NCBI GenBank assembly: GCA_025506515.1
Contig: CM046451.1
Span: 69,631,430 to 69,695,429, forward strand
Length of the DNA: 64,000 bases
Origin: Flaveria trinervia
Lineage: Eukaryota; Streptophyta; Magnoliopsida; Asterales; Asteraceae
Reading direction: 5' to 3'
The stretch's first letter is position 1. Every line of letters starts with the position of its first letter. Positions 34,739 to 47,737 of this stretch are shown piece after piece. Both the position numbers and the translations under genes were made by a program. The notes beneath the pieces were generated by a model that searched no databases, was not told the origin of the DNA, and was given only the letters and a program-made list of their open reading frames with translations.

Positions 34739-37700
34739 CTGCAAAGGAGCATCTGGTATGTGGACAATGGAGATCTATGCATATGACTGGAGCAGTTCTC
34801 TTCTTAATGACTACTCTCAAGAAAAGGGGGTTTGTTTCATTTGGAAATGATGCTAGAGGTTACATCATTGGGAAAGGATATGTGTCTAATGGACAAATCC
34901 AGCTCGATGTTCAACCATGTGGAGAATCATAAGTATAATCTGCTGAGTGTCAGTCAGATGTGTGATAAGGGCATGTTGCCTTTTCACAAGCCAGAACTGC
35001 AGGATTCTCTGTCTTCCCAAGTTTTGAGGCTGATTGACAAGTAATGGAACATACTCTCCTGAAGGCCAACAAGATCGGAAGAGTGTATGCCTTGGATTTG
35101 TCAAAGAAGATTGATTTGAAGGGTCATCCATGCCTGTTCTCCAAAGCCTCTCTTCAGGAATCTAAACTATGGCATAGAAGGGTGTCATGTCATTCTCAGA
35201 ACATGAATCAGCTTATCCAATCGTTTAGTGAGAGGTTTATCAATAAGGAGTTTCCACTGTGATGAAGCCTGCACTGCTTGTTTGAAAGGAAAACAACACA
35301 AAGTCTCATTCCCTCCCATTGAAGACCTAAGTCCACTGCTTGCTTGCAGTTACTTCACAGGGATCTATTTAGTCCTGTGAGAGTGATGAGCATGGCAAAG
35401 AAGAAATACTGTCTGGTAATTGTGGATGATTACTCCAGATTCATATGGACTTTCTTTCTACATTCAAAGGATGAGGTTGCTCAGAAGATTATAAACTTGG
35501 TGTTGTATGTTGAGAAGTAGTATTCCCTATCAGTCAAGTGTAAAAGGAGTGATAATGGTACTGAATTCAGAAACCATACACTTGATGATTTTTATCTTTC
35601 AAAAGGCATCAAAAGGCAGTTTAGCATCCCAAGGACTCCAGAACAAAATGGAGTATTGGAGAGAATGAACAAGACTTTAATTGAAGCTGCAAGGTCCATG
35701 TTGGCTGACTTTGGTTTGCCTTTGACCTTTTGGGCTGAAGCTGTCATACCGCTTGCTATGTGCTATGCAGACAGAGTATTAGTAAATCAGAGGTTGATGA
35801 AGACTCCATATGAAGCGCTACATCATTTGGCTCCTTTGATTTCATTCTTCAGAGCCTTTGGATGTCTTGTTTCATCTCAACACAAAGGGTCAACTCCACA
35901 AATTTGATCCTAAGGTGGATGCAGGGTATTTTGTAGGTTATTCATCCACTTGCAAGGCTTAAACAGTCTTCACTGCAGAACAAAGATAGTTGAAGAAACC
36001 TTGCTTGTGAAATTCAATGAATCTCCTAAGGATAAAATTCCACAAAACCCTGTGGAGTTGTTTGATTTGGACATACTGCAATATCTCCTTATCAAACTCA
36101 AGCTGTTGCAGATCATGTAGATAAGTCATCTTCTGCAGCAAGTCTTCCACCTGGTGGTACTGAAGATGATGATGATATCAGTACTCACCTTTTCAAGTTC
36201 AGTGACCAACTGCCTGAGTCTGCTAAACTTGATGTTCCTATACCTTCAGCAGCTCCATCCACAACAAATGCTGATGAGATTTCTGATTCCTCTACATCAT
36301 TTGATTTGCCATCTAATACTTGTTTCAAGAATCTGAATCAACATCTGCTGATGCTGAACCAGCTACAAACACTTGCACTGATCTTATTGTGCACCAAGAG
36401 CTGAAGAATCACCCCATGTCTCAAATCATTGGTGGTATCAATGCTGGCGTCTCAACCAGAAGTCAATTGTCTAACTTGTGCTTCTATGCTCTCTTCATCA
36501 GTCAGCAAGAGCCAAAGAACTATCATTTTGCTTGAGAGACATGGATGGGTGGAAGCCATGCAGCATGAGCTACTTCAGTTCAAGAAACAGCAAGTGTGGG
36601 AACTGGTTCCTCTACCCCAGGTAAGTGTCAATAGGCACTAAATGGGTGTTTAGGAACAAAAAGACGAGAATGGGCTTATTGTTAAACAAGGCCAGACTGG
36701 TTGTTTCAGGGGTTTTCACAAGAAGAAGGTATTGATTATGATGAGACCTTTGCCCTGTAGCCAGACTGAAAGCAATTAGATTGTTCTTAGCCTATGCTGC
36801 ATTCCACAATCTTAAAGTTTTTCAAATGGATGTTAAAAGTGCATTTTTATATGGTAAAATAAAAGAAGAGGTTTATGTGTGTCAACCACCAGGTTTTGAG
36901 GATAATAACATCCAGATTGGGTATACAAGCTTGATAAGGCTCTTTATGGGTTGAAAGAAGCTCCTAGAGCTGGTATGAGACATTATCAAATTTTCTTCTT
37001 CAAAATAATTTCACTAGAGGCTCCATAGATAAATTTTGTTCATTAAGAAGGTGGATCAGCATAAGCTACTTGTTCAAATTTATGTTGATGATTTTTTTTT
37101 GCATCCTCTGATTCCCGTTGTGTGATGACTTGACCAATTTAATGCATAAGAAGTTTGAAATGAGTGCAATGGGAGATTACAATTCTTCTAGGATTGCAAA
37201 TCAAACAAAAGCTGATAGACTTTCATTCATCAGTCTAAATATACAAAAGATCTTTTGAATAAGTTTGATTTACAAATTTAAGCCCTGTTCTACTCCCATG
37301 TGCAACACCAGCAACTGGATGCAGATCAGAAAGGTAAAGTTATTGATGAACACTTAACAGATGTATGATTGGGTCCTTGATGTACTTAACAGCTTCTAGA
37401 CCAGATATCATGTTTGCAACATGTGTTTGTGCTAGATTTCAGGCTGCTCCTAAAGAGTCTCACTTGATTGCAGTCCAAAGGATCTTTAGATATCTGCAAG
37501 GTACACAATCTCTAGGTTTATGGTATTCCATGGACACTCTTGCAAATTGTTGCTTTTTCTGATAGTGACTATGCAGGGTGTAAATTAACCAGAAAGTCAA
37601 CTTCTGGTGGATGTCAATCCTAGGCAACTGTTTGATTTCTTGGCGAGTAAGAAACAAACATCTGTTGCTACATCCACTGTTGAAGCAGAGTACATTGCTG

Positions 37701-38011
37701 CTGCAAGCTATACTTCTCAGGTACCTGTCTTCAGAACCAACTTTTGGATTATGGCATACAGAGACTAAGACTCCATTATTAATGGACAGTGTGCTTCAGC
37801 TCTTTGCATTGTGAAGAATCCTGTCCAACACTCTAGGACCAAACATATAGAGATTAGACATCATTTTATTAGGGACTGTTTTAAAAAAGGTCTGATTGAT
37901 CCAAAGTTTGTGCCTAGTGCTGATGAGCTTGCAGACATTTTTACTAAGCCTTTGGATAGTTCGACTTTCCAAAACCTAGTGTTAAGGCTTGGTATGCTGC
38001 AGCTAGAATAA
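34739..38011 (+). pseudogene. pol: Element D pol: protease, integrase, RT, RNase H (broken)
   Basis: The protease motif is frameshifted and reads WYVDNG rather than WYVDSG (about 34756-34773). The integrase zinc region (ACLKGKQH) is near 35275. The core has an Asp in LLHRDLF, an Asp in KRSDNGTEF (about 35550) and a Glu in LERMNKTLIEAARS (about 35660-35700), so the DDE residues survive although a TAG near 35518 and frameshifts separate them. RT runs from about 36540 and has YVDD at 37081-37092, then a T-run that breaks the frame. RNase H runs from about 37545 with several frameshifts, and the final 66-codon frame ends at 38011 with ADIFTKPLDSS. Confidence 0.88.
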
Positions 38012-38645
38012 GTGATAACTACTGATGGTCTCAGTAAATAAGTACTGATGATCATTTGTAACCATATCACAAATAAGTACTGATTTTGTTAGAAGAACCG
38101 ATACAGTCACAACTACTGATGTAGTTATAACTACTGATATCAGTACAAACAGACAAGTACTGATGTCCTATGAAACAACTGAAAAAACAGTCAAAAAACT
38201 GATGAGTAAGTGTTGAGGACAGTATGAATAGCTGAAAAGCTATGAATTGACGAAAACAACTGATGAGAATTTCTCTTCAGTTGTTTCTAAAACTGTTGTT
38301 TCATCTTTAACAACTAATTACAAAATCATGTCTTCAGTAGTTTCACAACTACTGATGACTAATACCACATCGTCAGCTATTTACAACAACTGATGACAAA
38401 ACCATGTCTTTAGTAGTTTCATAACTACTAATGACAAACACCAAGTTATCAGTTGTTTCCAACATCTGAAGCCAAAACCATGGTTTTAGTAGTTTTTATA
38501 CTACTGATGCCTAAAACCAAGACTTCAGTTGTTTCAACCTCTGAAGGTTAATACCACGTTACATCAGTCGTTTAAACCTACTGATGACTCACACCAAACC
38601 CTTCAGTTGCTTTATACCCGTACCCTATAATACCTTATCTTACAG
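38012..38645 (+). repeat. Element D pol-env spacer, filled with CAGTAGTT / AACTACTG words
   Basis: No gene is supported. At least twenty words of the types AACTACTGATG, CTTCAGTAGTTT and CAACTGATGA occur. CAGTAGTT (38335-38342) faces AACTACTG (38347-38354) as a perfect 8-bp inverted repeat. These are the words of the D LTR U3. The spacer ends at an acceptor-like ATCTTACAG (38645), 52 nt before the env-like ATG. Confidence 0.85.
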
Positions 38646-38697
38646 AGCTTCATCATCTCAACCTAACGTTCAAAACACAGAACCTTCTCTCACATCA

Positions 38698-41600
38698 ATG
38701 GCGAACATGAAGCTTAACCACGACACTGTGTTGCTTACCTTACCAAATCACCCTTCTGGACAAAGTTTGATAATGCCATTGATCTAATGATCAACTATCC
38801 TTACAAAACGACTTTCCTTCTAATCCTACCATTCATGCCGAATCCCTACCCCAGTTTGGGACGAACGTCTCCCCTAACACTGGGGAGAATGACACCGACT
38901 CTCTCCAGTCGTTCGTCAACAACCGTCAGGTGGTCATCACTCCAGCAATCCTTCGCCAAACCCTACAACTAGATGATGCCACTTTCCCCACTAGGTATTC
39001 AAAGGGCACCACTGATCTATCATTTGCCCACCATGGATACCAGGGTAACCTCAGCGCCTCTACCATCCTGAAGAAGCATTTCCATGATGCGGAACGACTA
39101 ATTTTTCATATGGTGAATGTATGCTTAGCTCCTAAGACTTCTCCTGGGATCAAATGTCGACGAGGTGGCAGCAGGTATTATTCTCTATCCTTGACCAACA
39201 AAGCTTAAATTTTCTGAAATATTATTCTTGAACTCAAGGATATGGCCTCCAAGCCTATTGCTAACCGATGGATATTATATCCTCGGTTCCTAATGGCCAT
39301 TATAGTAAACCAGCTCAAAGCTGATGGACTTGTTGGCCTTGGAGTTCCTGCCACGGCTGTATTGCCTGAAGTATCCAGGCACAACCCAGACCAGTCACTC
39401 AAACTGGCTGCCAAACTGCGAAAATCCACGCAGCTGGAACCCACAGCCACCACCTCCAAATCCAATGTCCCCACCAAACCCAAACACAAGAAAGCCAAAA
39501 AGGCTACTCAGTGAAATGAGTCCCTTGAGGATGCCCCTACAACACAAACGCAGGTTATATCTACTGGTCATAACCCCCCAGTAGATACACGTACTCACTC
39601 ACCCTCAACGCTCAGTTTCCTCTCAACAGGAGCCTGTAGCAACCACCTCTGGGGCACCTATACATCTGGAACCTTCCTCACTTGAGGAGGTTGCCATTGA
39701 AACGCACCACTCTCCCCGGGTGCATACTGCCTTCACACCCTCTCCCACTGCAACCGCCCCCAAAGTCCTACCATAATAATTGCAAAGTGCTGACTCAGTT
39801 GCATTCCTCACCTCCTCCCCAGATACCAATCAAAACTAGGATGGCCTCAACCATTGAGGGGGAGGACCAAAGTGCTTCTGACACCCCACAGCACAGGGGT
39901 TACCATATCAATCTCCAAGTGTAGAAACGGAGATTCGAATTTCTGGTGAGGCTGCCACTTCTCCTGCTTCAGCAAATGATCAGGATGAATTTGGTACTAT
40001 CCATAAGACCTCACCAGAGGCAACTGTCGATGAAGGACATGGTCCTGAGGCAGGAAGTCCCCAGTACCATGACCAAGGGGCACATGCTACTACTGATCTA
40101 CACTCAGAGCATGTTCATCCTGATTCTATCAGGAGGTCAAATGATTCAGTAAACACTGATGATGACCTGGGCTTCTTTTATGATGTTTTAGCCCAAAACA
40201 CCATCCTCGAGGATGAGGTGAGCAGACTCAAAGACCTGCTTGCCAAAATTTCTGAGGATCAAAGACCATCTACCCCTCAAAACCCACAGATGGCACCTTC
40301 CTATGAAGGTCTGCCATACACAGAGCCACTCCAAAACACTCAGCCACCTACCTCTGCTTTTGGCACTATTTCTCAGGACAGAACCCCCCTGAGCAAATGG
40401 CTGCTATCTTTCAACATTCCTTACCTCTCATCACATCAACTATCCTTGATATAGTGCTTAAAACCCTTGATGAGAGCTTCCCTCAGTTATACAACCCTTG
40501 ATAGAGGATGCTATGAGCAAAAGGCTTTCTGACAATCAAACCCTTGTAACCAATGCAACCAAAAAGGGGGAGATTCAGTCAGTGAAAGCAAAAGAAGAGG
40601 ATTGCAGATAGGAAAGAAACTGAGAAGGAGAAGTGAAGGAAGCTGACATGGAAGGAAAGTGACTGAAAGTACTAAAGACTTTCATGTCACATACAAGAAA
40701 AGGAAGAATGAAAAGGAGACTGACTTGGAGACAATGGTGAAGGAGGCTGATGCCGAACACAACCGATCAATGGATAACATCATTGATCAGTTGTTTAGAC
40801 AAGGTCACGACACTGAAAAACTTGTCTCAGAAATCAGAAGACTGGAGATTGAAGAAATCCAAGCTAGATGGGCAAGTTATGATGTGTTGGAAAGGGAAAG
40901 GCTAGAAATCATGATCAGGTTCATAGCAAAGTATCTTGGTAGATCATTGATTGAAATCAAGGCATGGTCCAGGGACAACATCTTGGCAATAACCACCAAG
41001 ATCTGTTCGTCCGAAGTATACACCAAAGGATTGGTTATTGAAGCCTTAAATGAAGCTGGTGCTGGGAGCAGGACTGAACTAGTCAAGCAATCTAAAGCCG
41101 AACTCACATCCAAAATGCTAGAACAGCCTGTCAAAATTCCCACACCAAAACCCACGAAAACAATCCCTTTACCCCAAAAACCACCACAACCACAACCCAC
41201 CAAACCATTTCCCTTACCCTCAAAACCAATAGCCGATGATGTACCCCAGAAGAGGAAGAGAAGGGTACTGAGGCTAGAAGAGGAAGAGAAGATAATGATG
41301 AAGATGAAGATAGGCTGCCAATCTCAGCTGTTATAGAGTTGCCTAAGGCCAAACGTCACTCTCCAACAATTACTCCTGAAACTCAAAGACAAATTGTGAA
41401 AGTGAAGGTAGAAAAAGAAGAGCTTCACAAACAACATGATGAGGAATTGTTGAGAAGAGTTGAGAGAGCATATGCTGCCACATCTTCAATCATCAACATG
41501 AAGAAGCACGCTCTCAGGTTATACACTCTTAAACATACATTTCAATATCAAAAGGAGAGAGTGAGGATTTGGCCTGATCCCAAGGTATCTCATAGGATTC

Positions 41601-42031
41601 AAAAGAAAAACATTCCACAGAGATACATTGGCCAAGTGAAGAAGATTGTAGATGAAGTGATCTCACTGGTCTTTGTAGTATCACCCTGGGAAATCCTAGA
41701 TGACTTCAAGAAAACCTATAAAGCTAACCTGATCCCACAAAAGATGCTGGAGAATAAAATGGTGAAAAAGGGGTTAGTATATAAGAGGCTTGAGGAAGTT
41801 AGAAAGAATGAACTCCAGTTGTTCTTAGAGGGTAATCACCCAGATGAATTTGCTTATAGAGTAATAACAACTGTGGAACTCAAAAATAGGAAACAGGTCA
41901 AATACCTATATGAATATTATGGGCCAGAATCACATTTTGAAGGAGGAGCTGAAGAGCTTACCATGGAGGAACAGATAACCTTCCTTGAGGCCTATACAAG
42001 GGAGTCATACAGACTCATTGTTGGGAAGTAG
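38698..42031 (+). pseudogene. Element D env-like gene (broken)
   Basis: The ATG at 38698 gives MANMKLNHDTVLLTLPNHPS before a frameshift. The N-terminal domain continues in two other frames (38930-39208, 39242-39514) and includes VVITPAILRQTLQLDDA and WILYPRFLMAI, the D version of the FLMYPRFIQ signature. A Thr/Pro-rich damaged stretch follows (39515-40560). The C-terminal half is better kept: 40659-41336 (225 codons, helical, ending in a Pro-rich run near 41135-41240) and 41339-42031 (230 codons, Lys/Glu-rich then globular). No signal peptide or membrane span is apparent. Function unknown. Confidence 0.8.
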
Positions 42032-42251
42032 ATCTCATGGATGGGGTAACAGCTCTGTGTCCAGTTCCCTAAGACAGAGTTCCCATTCATCCTTTGCCAA
42101 ACAGATCATTGAGACTTCTTCCCAGGCCTGTGCTTACATGGGTCACTTCTGAGCTGATCTAGAAGAGAAAAAGACCAAATCTTTCTGCCATAATAAGTGG
42201 GACATCTTTAATAAGTTTAGAGGTTTTGGCTGCATTGGTTCAGGGGGAGTT
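42032..42251 (+). other. Element D 3' untranslated tail and polypurine tract
   Basis: This short noncoding stretch after the env-like stop ends in CAGGGGGAGTT (42241-42251), which directly abuts the LTR start and is the plus-strand primer. Confidence 0.8.
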
Positions 42252-43143
42252 TGTTGGACCAAAAGAATCAATGAGCCTGATCAGAAAAACCTCTATGTCC
42301 CACAGACATCACAACAACTGCTGAAGACTTGATCAGCTGTTTGACAAAGTCTGAAGAGCAACAGCTGAAGACTAAAGTACTGAAGACTTAAACAGCTAAA
42401 GACTAAAGTACTGAAGACTTCAATAGCTGAAGACAAAGTCTAAAGACTTCAACAGCCGATGACTAAAGTACTGAAGATCAACAGCTGAAGACTAAAGTAC
42501 TGAAGATCAACAGCTGAAGACTAAAGTACTGAAGATCAACAGCTGAAGTACAAAGACTGAAGACATTAGCTGATGACAAGAGCTGAAGTTCATGTACAAG
42601 TACTAAAGCCTTCAGAGTTTGTTACAACAGTAGAAGAAGCGTTTTTCAGTTGTTGTGATGGTTTCCTTTCTGTAGTTTTCTTTTATGTTTCAGTATTTGT
42701 AAAACGACTGAAGAGCATGTTCTTCAGTCGTTGTAGTTTCAGTAGTTTCTTTTCAGTAGTTGTAGTGATAGTTAACACTTAGTATTTTTGTAAGAAGATG
42801 TCAGCTGTTTTGACATCTTCAGTAGTTGTGTTAACTTTAAGTAGTCTGAATAATTCTGTTAGATGTCACTATCAAATGACATCAGCAGACGTCACATCTC
42901 CTATATAAGGAATGTTCCACCATGACATATCTGATATAAGGGATGATTGACCTGATTGTATGTGTGACATTTTGCCACCACGAAAGCGCGTATTGAATGA
43001 AATATTTGATTTGCAGAATTCTTTCTATAATCGTTTGCTCTTACTTTGAATATCAACTATATTCTTGTGAATTGTCCAATTCATTGTTTGATTTCCGCTG
43101 CAATACTCTCTAATCAATCAAACGTAGATCATTGATCCTAACA
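42252..43143 (+). repeat. Element D 3' LTR (892 bp)
   Basis: It runs TGTTGGACC to TCCTAACA and is followed by the second GCCTA. It aligns with the 5' LTR throughout. In the word array (about 42305-42600) it carries one more 29-bp unit than the 5' copy, in the run of identical units at about 42470-42545. TATA box at 42902-42909. Confidence 0.95.
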
Positions 43144-43148
43144 GCCTA

Positions 43149-45335
43149 AGTCTCCTTCTTAAGTTGAACTCTGTAGTGATCCTGTCTTGGATTCTTTGAG
43201 CCAATCTGTCAGCTTCTCTTGATTTGCTTGGGTTGACAAGTGGCATGTTGACTAAATCTAGACCTTCATAGTAGTTCAAGGTCTGAAAATTGAAGACTTC
43301 TTGCTGTCCTTGAACTCTTATGATTATTAGGGCTTTCCTGATATTGTCATACCTCCACCCAATGATGTGATTGGAAGATGGTGAAGATGACATAGCCCTT
43401 GGTATCCCATCCTCAAACAGACTCTGTATGAACAAGTCAGTGTATTCCACATCAATGTGAACTTGAGGAGGTTGCTGAAAATGCACAATTGCAAGTGAGG
43501 ATGGTGAGTCCTCAATGTCCACTCTCTCTGAAGAACTCCCAGGTTCTGTGGCTGTAATAACTTTCTCCCCCTATTTGGTAGCATCATCCACTTGGATAGG
43601 TGAGCTGGAAGATAGGTCAATCACATCCACAGGTCCTTGTGTTCCTGGTTGAGCACTTCTAATGGGTCTCCCAGCTATTGTTTCCTTAAGATATGAAATC
43701 TCAAGTTGCTGATCATTGATCCTGTTGTGTAAGGTAGTCACCTGAGATTCAAGGTGATTGACCTTTGAGACTAAATAGGTGCATGTTTTAGTCAGTTTTT
43801 GCACCTTTAGTCTCAAATTCCCCTCATCTTCATCAGAAGACTCATTTGGGGATGAGATGATTAGACTAGAGTCCTTTCTCTCACCCCAGCTTGAAGTTCT
43901 TGGCTGTTGGTTTTCCTCTGCTCACTGGCAATCTCAGTTAAGATTTCAGTGGGCTGAGTTGCCATGGTTGAGGTTTTAATGATGTAATCACTTTCAGAAG
44001 TAAGAGCCTCTTCCATATGGACGTCCTGAATAGGTTCAGAAGTGTCCACCTCAGTTGTAGGTGATTGATGTGGGATAGATGTAGGAGACTCAGGAGCATT
44101 CATCTCTCCTTGAGTAGGGGTAAAGAAGAGAGACTCAATATACTCACTAAAACCTAGATCTTCATCAGTATTGAAGTCAAGATGTGGAATTAGTTGGTTG
44201 AGATCTATAGGCTGGGGATAGTAACTATCCCCTGAAGGTTGATCACTTGAGTGTTGAGACTTAGAGTGATGGCTTAGGGCAGTTGGGCTAATGAGCTCAT
44301 CAGGCTGAGCATGAGGAACCTCAACACTGATTCTTAAAGAGATGGGAGTGGTCTGCTCCTCAGGAGAAGTGGGAGCTCCAGTGTCCACTTCTTCATGTAT
44401 GGGTGAGTGTTTGGGGGCCTCCACAGAGTGAATAGCCTGAGCAGGGGTTTGTTTGGATTTTCTTTGGTAAGTGATGGTCATTTGAGGCTATGTGGGTGGT
44501 TGGGAGGTAGCAGGTGTGGGCTCAACACTAACTTGCGCTGAAGGTTGTCACCTTGAGCAATGAGCTCTAACATTTTTGGGACAAGGGCTGTTTCTACCCC
44601 AGAGAAGGCAACAGTGGGCTTCCTCAGTATTTTAAGGATGTCAGGCTTCATCTGTCCCAATTTAAGAATGTGACCTGTTTCCCTCAACTATGAGCCCAGT
44701 TCATAGTTAAGAATGTACTGGACATATATAGGAAACATGTAGTAGTCTAAAGAGTCCAAATTAGCAAGTAAATTTGTATAAACAAACTGAGAATACTGAA
44801 TTGGACCCCTGAACCATTCCATGGATTATGAAGGAGAGATCCTCAGGAATCTGGTCCCATCCACCATGCTTGTTTGATAAGCTGTGGATGACCACATGGA
44901 CCATGAATCTCTATTGGGATGAGACCTTTCCTTTCCTAAAGGTCTTTATAGAGAAATCTCCCTCATATCCCATTTGCTCAAAAGAATGATTTTCAGCTTC
45001 CTTTGGGAAGAACACCTCACCTTCTTCATCATCCAGCTGAAGATGCATGTTGATGATGGCCAGAGTGATGAAGACTGTTCGCCCCTGCACTGTGGCAGAT
45101 AGTGCCTTCTCCCCATCCATAACAACCTCTTGGCATGTTTTCCAGAATTCAAGCAGCTGATCCTCATTGAGTGGAGGATCAATGGTTAGGGAGGTGGAGT
45201 AGTTAGACAGTGCTAAGAACGACACACCTCTAAGAAATGAGGATCTTTCTTAGAGCGTAACAGAGCAACCTGATTGTGTTTCCTGTGTAGCTGCATGGTA
45301 AAGTTGGGATCATTTCTATAAGCATGGTTGGCCAT
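43149..45335 (-). pseudogene. Element G env-like gene, N-terminal part
   Basis: The minus-strand ATG is at 45335-45333 and reads MANHAYRNDPNFTMQLHRKHNQVALL. A frameshift near 45240 leads to the frame 45225-44911, with FITLAIINMHLQLDDEEGE. The damaged signature near 44740 (MFPIYVQYILNYEL) corresponds to FLMYPRFIQ in the others. Then come a Ser/Pro/Thr-rich part (44481-43861), a coiled coil (43816-43571) and a globular part (43522-43149) with IIGWRYDNIRKALIIIRVQG. The gene is cut by element D at 43148 and continues at 30763. Confidence 0.82.
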
Positions 45336-45693
45336 ATTGAGGTAGCTTAAGGATGAAGAAAGAAGAAAGAAATTTCAGAGAGAAATTTGGCTTTTTAGGT
45401 TGGAAGAAGAATAGATGATAGAAAGAGTGTCTGACAAGTATTTAAGCTTCGGAAGATAAATTTGAAAGCTCTTCTGAAGGTAAATTTCATAGACAGTTAT
45501 TTATTTTGAAGGCATGATTTGCTTCCGAAGTTAAAAGCATAACTTCCGAAGTATCAGAAATTTTCAAAAATCTAAGGAAAGTCTTCAAAAGAAATTTTCA
45601 TCCACAGAAAACATGAGCTTATGAAAGTGATGAACTAGACAACTTAGGACACACATATTTTAAGAAATAATAAGAATTAGTTTTAAGAAAAGC
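45336..45693 (-). other. Element G pol-env spacer with CTTCCGAAG words
   Basis: No gene is supported. Four or more CTTCCGAAG-type words lie at 45448-45560, as expected from the B spacer. The spacer is shorter than in A, B or D. Confidence 0.75.
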
Positions 45694-47735
45694 TTACTCA
45701 AAGTTTATCATCCCAATAGCTGATATTATATATTTAAATCTCTGTTCATCAAAAGCTTTTGTAAACAGATCAGCATATTCTTCATCTGTGTGAACTTTGA
45801 CTAGTTTAATTAACCCTTTTCATAGTTATCTCTTATTAAATGATACCTGATATTGATGTGTTTTGTCCTTGAGTGCCGCACAGGATTCTCTGTGATTGAG
45901 ATAGCACTATTGTTGTCAATGTGAATGGGAGTCTCCTTGAAGATTAACCCATAGTCCAACATCTGATTTTGAATCCAAAGTACTTGAGCACAGCAGCTTG
46001 CAGCAGCAATGTATTCAGCTTTAGCAGTTGATGCAGAGATACAAGATTGTTTCTTGCATTGCCATGAGACAACCCTTCCACCAAAGAATTGACATCCCCT
46101 AGATGTAGACTTCGCAGTCATGTTGCAGCCACCATAATCACTATGTGTATAAGCATACAGATTGAAGTCAGGATTCTTTGATTACCATAAACCAAGTGTT
46201 GAAGCACCTTTAAGGTATCTTAGAATCCTCTTGACAATAATGAGGTGAGACATCTTAGGGTTGGCTTGATATCTTGCACAGATGAATGTAGGAAACGTAA
46301 TATCAGGCCTGCTAGCAATAAGATACAAAAGAGACCCAATCATAGCCCTATATAAGTGCTTATCTACACACTCCCCCTCAAGATCAGGTCCAAGGGAGTG
46401 GTTTCTGGCTATGGGTGTCTTAGAAATCTTACAGTCAGCCATGTTGAACCTTTTAGGTATGTCCTTAACATACTTTGACTGACTTATGAAGATGCCATCT
46501 TGAACTTGCTTCATTTGAATTCCCAAAAAGAAATTGAGTTCCCCCATGGCACTCATTTCAAATCTATCTTTCATCAGCTTCTCAAAGTCTTTGCAGAGCT
46601 TTGGATTAGTTGAACCAAAGATGATGTCATCCACATACACTTGAACTAGCAGTATGTCATTTCGTGTCCTTTGATGAAGAGAGTTCCATCTACAGTACAT
46701 CTCCTATATCCATGTATATAAAGATACTCAGATAGTGATTCATACCATTTCCTGGGTGCCTGATGCAGCCCATAGAGAGCTTTGTCAAGCTTGCAGACAT
46801 AATCAGGATGATCAGGGTCTACAACACTAGGTGGTTGTTTGACATATACCTCTTCATCTATCACTCCATATAAAAAGGCACACTTCACATCAAGTTGAAA
46901 GACCTAGAAGTTCTTGGATGCAACAAATGCTAGGAATATTCTAACAGGTTCTAATCTTGCCACTAGAGCAAAGACATCAGTGTAGTTAATCCCTTCTTCT
47001 TGTGTGTCTCCTTGAACAACCAGTCTAGCTTTGTTCTTGATGATGATGCCTCTATCATCTTTCTTTTTCCTAAACACCCATTTAGTTCCAATTGTAGTCT
47101 TCCTAGAAGGAAGAGGACAAAGGTTCCAAACTTTCTGCCTTTTGAATTGAAGCAGCTCTTGTTGCATAGCTTCAACCCAACTTCCATCCTTTAGAGCTTC
47201 ATCAACTTTCTTTGGCTCTATCTGGGATAAGAAACAAGAGTGAAGACAAACGTTTTCTTCATCGGTTTGTCCTCTTGTTCTTACCCCTATGACAACATCT
47301 CCAATGATGTTTGTGGTGGGGGTGAGACTTGTGGATCCTAAGCTGAGGGATCACAGCAAGTTGCTGAGAGAGATCTAAATTAGAGAAATTTAGATCTGGC
47401 ATAGATGTTTCTCCCACCATATCAACACACTTTTCAAGAGAGACTTGATCCAAGCAGTGTGTGACATCATTGATGTTCTCATCTATGGTATGGTTAGTGG
47501 CATCAAGAAATTCTTGGTCAATGTCACCACCACCATTGTTGTCTTCCATAATTGAGGTGTTCTTATCTGGTTGTGGAGCCTCTGAGCAGGAATTTGAAGG
47601 CACCCTAGATGTATCAGCTGAGTTTGTCATTGTAGTGCTGATAGAAACCTCATTAGCAGATGTAGTTCCAACTGGAGCTGAAGATGTATGACTTGAGGGT
47701 CTTCTTAGCTTAAATCTTGGATCAGGATCACCTGT
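45694..47735 (-). pseudogene. pol: Element G linker, reverse transcriptase and RNase H (broken)
   Basis: On the minus strand, a Ser/Thr/Asp-rich linker (about 47735-47340) leads into RT. RT includes IGTKWVFRKKKDDRG and MKCAFLYGVIDEEVYV (about 46888) and the catalytic YVDD (46637-46626). Breaks occur near 47270, 46905 and 46690. RNase H is well kept from 46121 with STAKAEYIAAASCC and RHSRTKHINIRYH, then has a stop at about 45810. The remainder, with YADLFTKAFDEQR, ends at TAA 45696-45694. Confidence 0.87.
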
Positions 47736-47737
47736 AT

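Larger units (their letters stand above)
30764..43143 (+). mobile_element. Element D: full-length Sirevirus (12380 bp) inserted in the G env-like gene
   Basis: Both LTRs are complete with TGTTAG...CTAACA termini, plus primer site, polypurine tract and exact duplication GCCTA. It contains gag, pol, spacer and env-like gene in the standard order. All genes have stops or single-base frameshifts. Of the elements here it is the most complete structurally. Confidence 0.95.
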
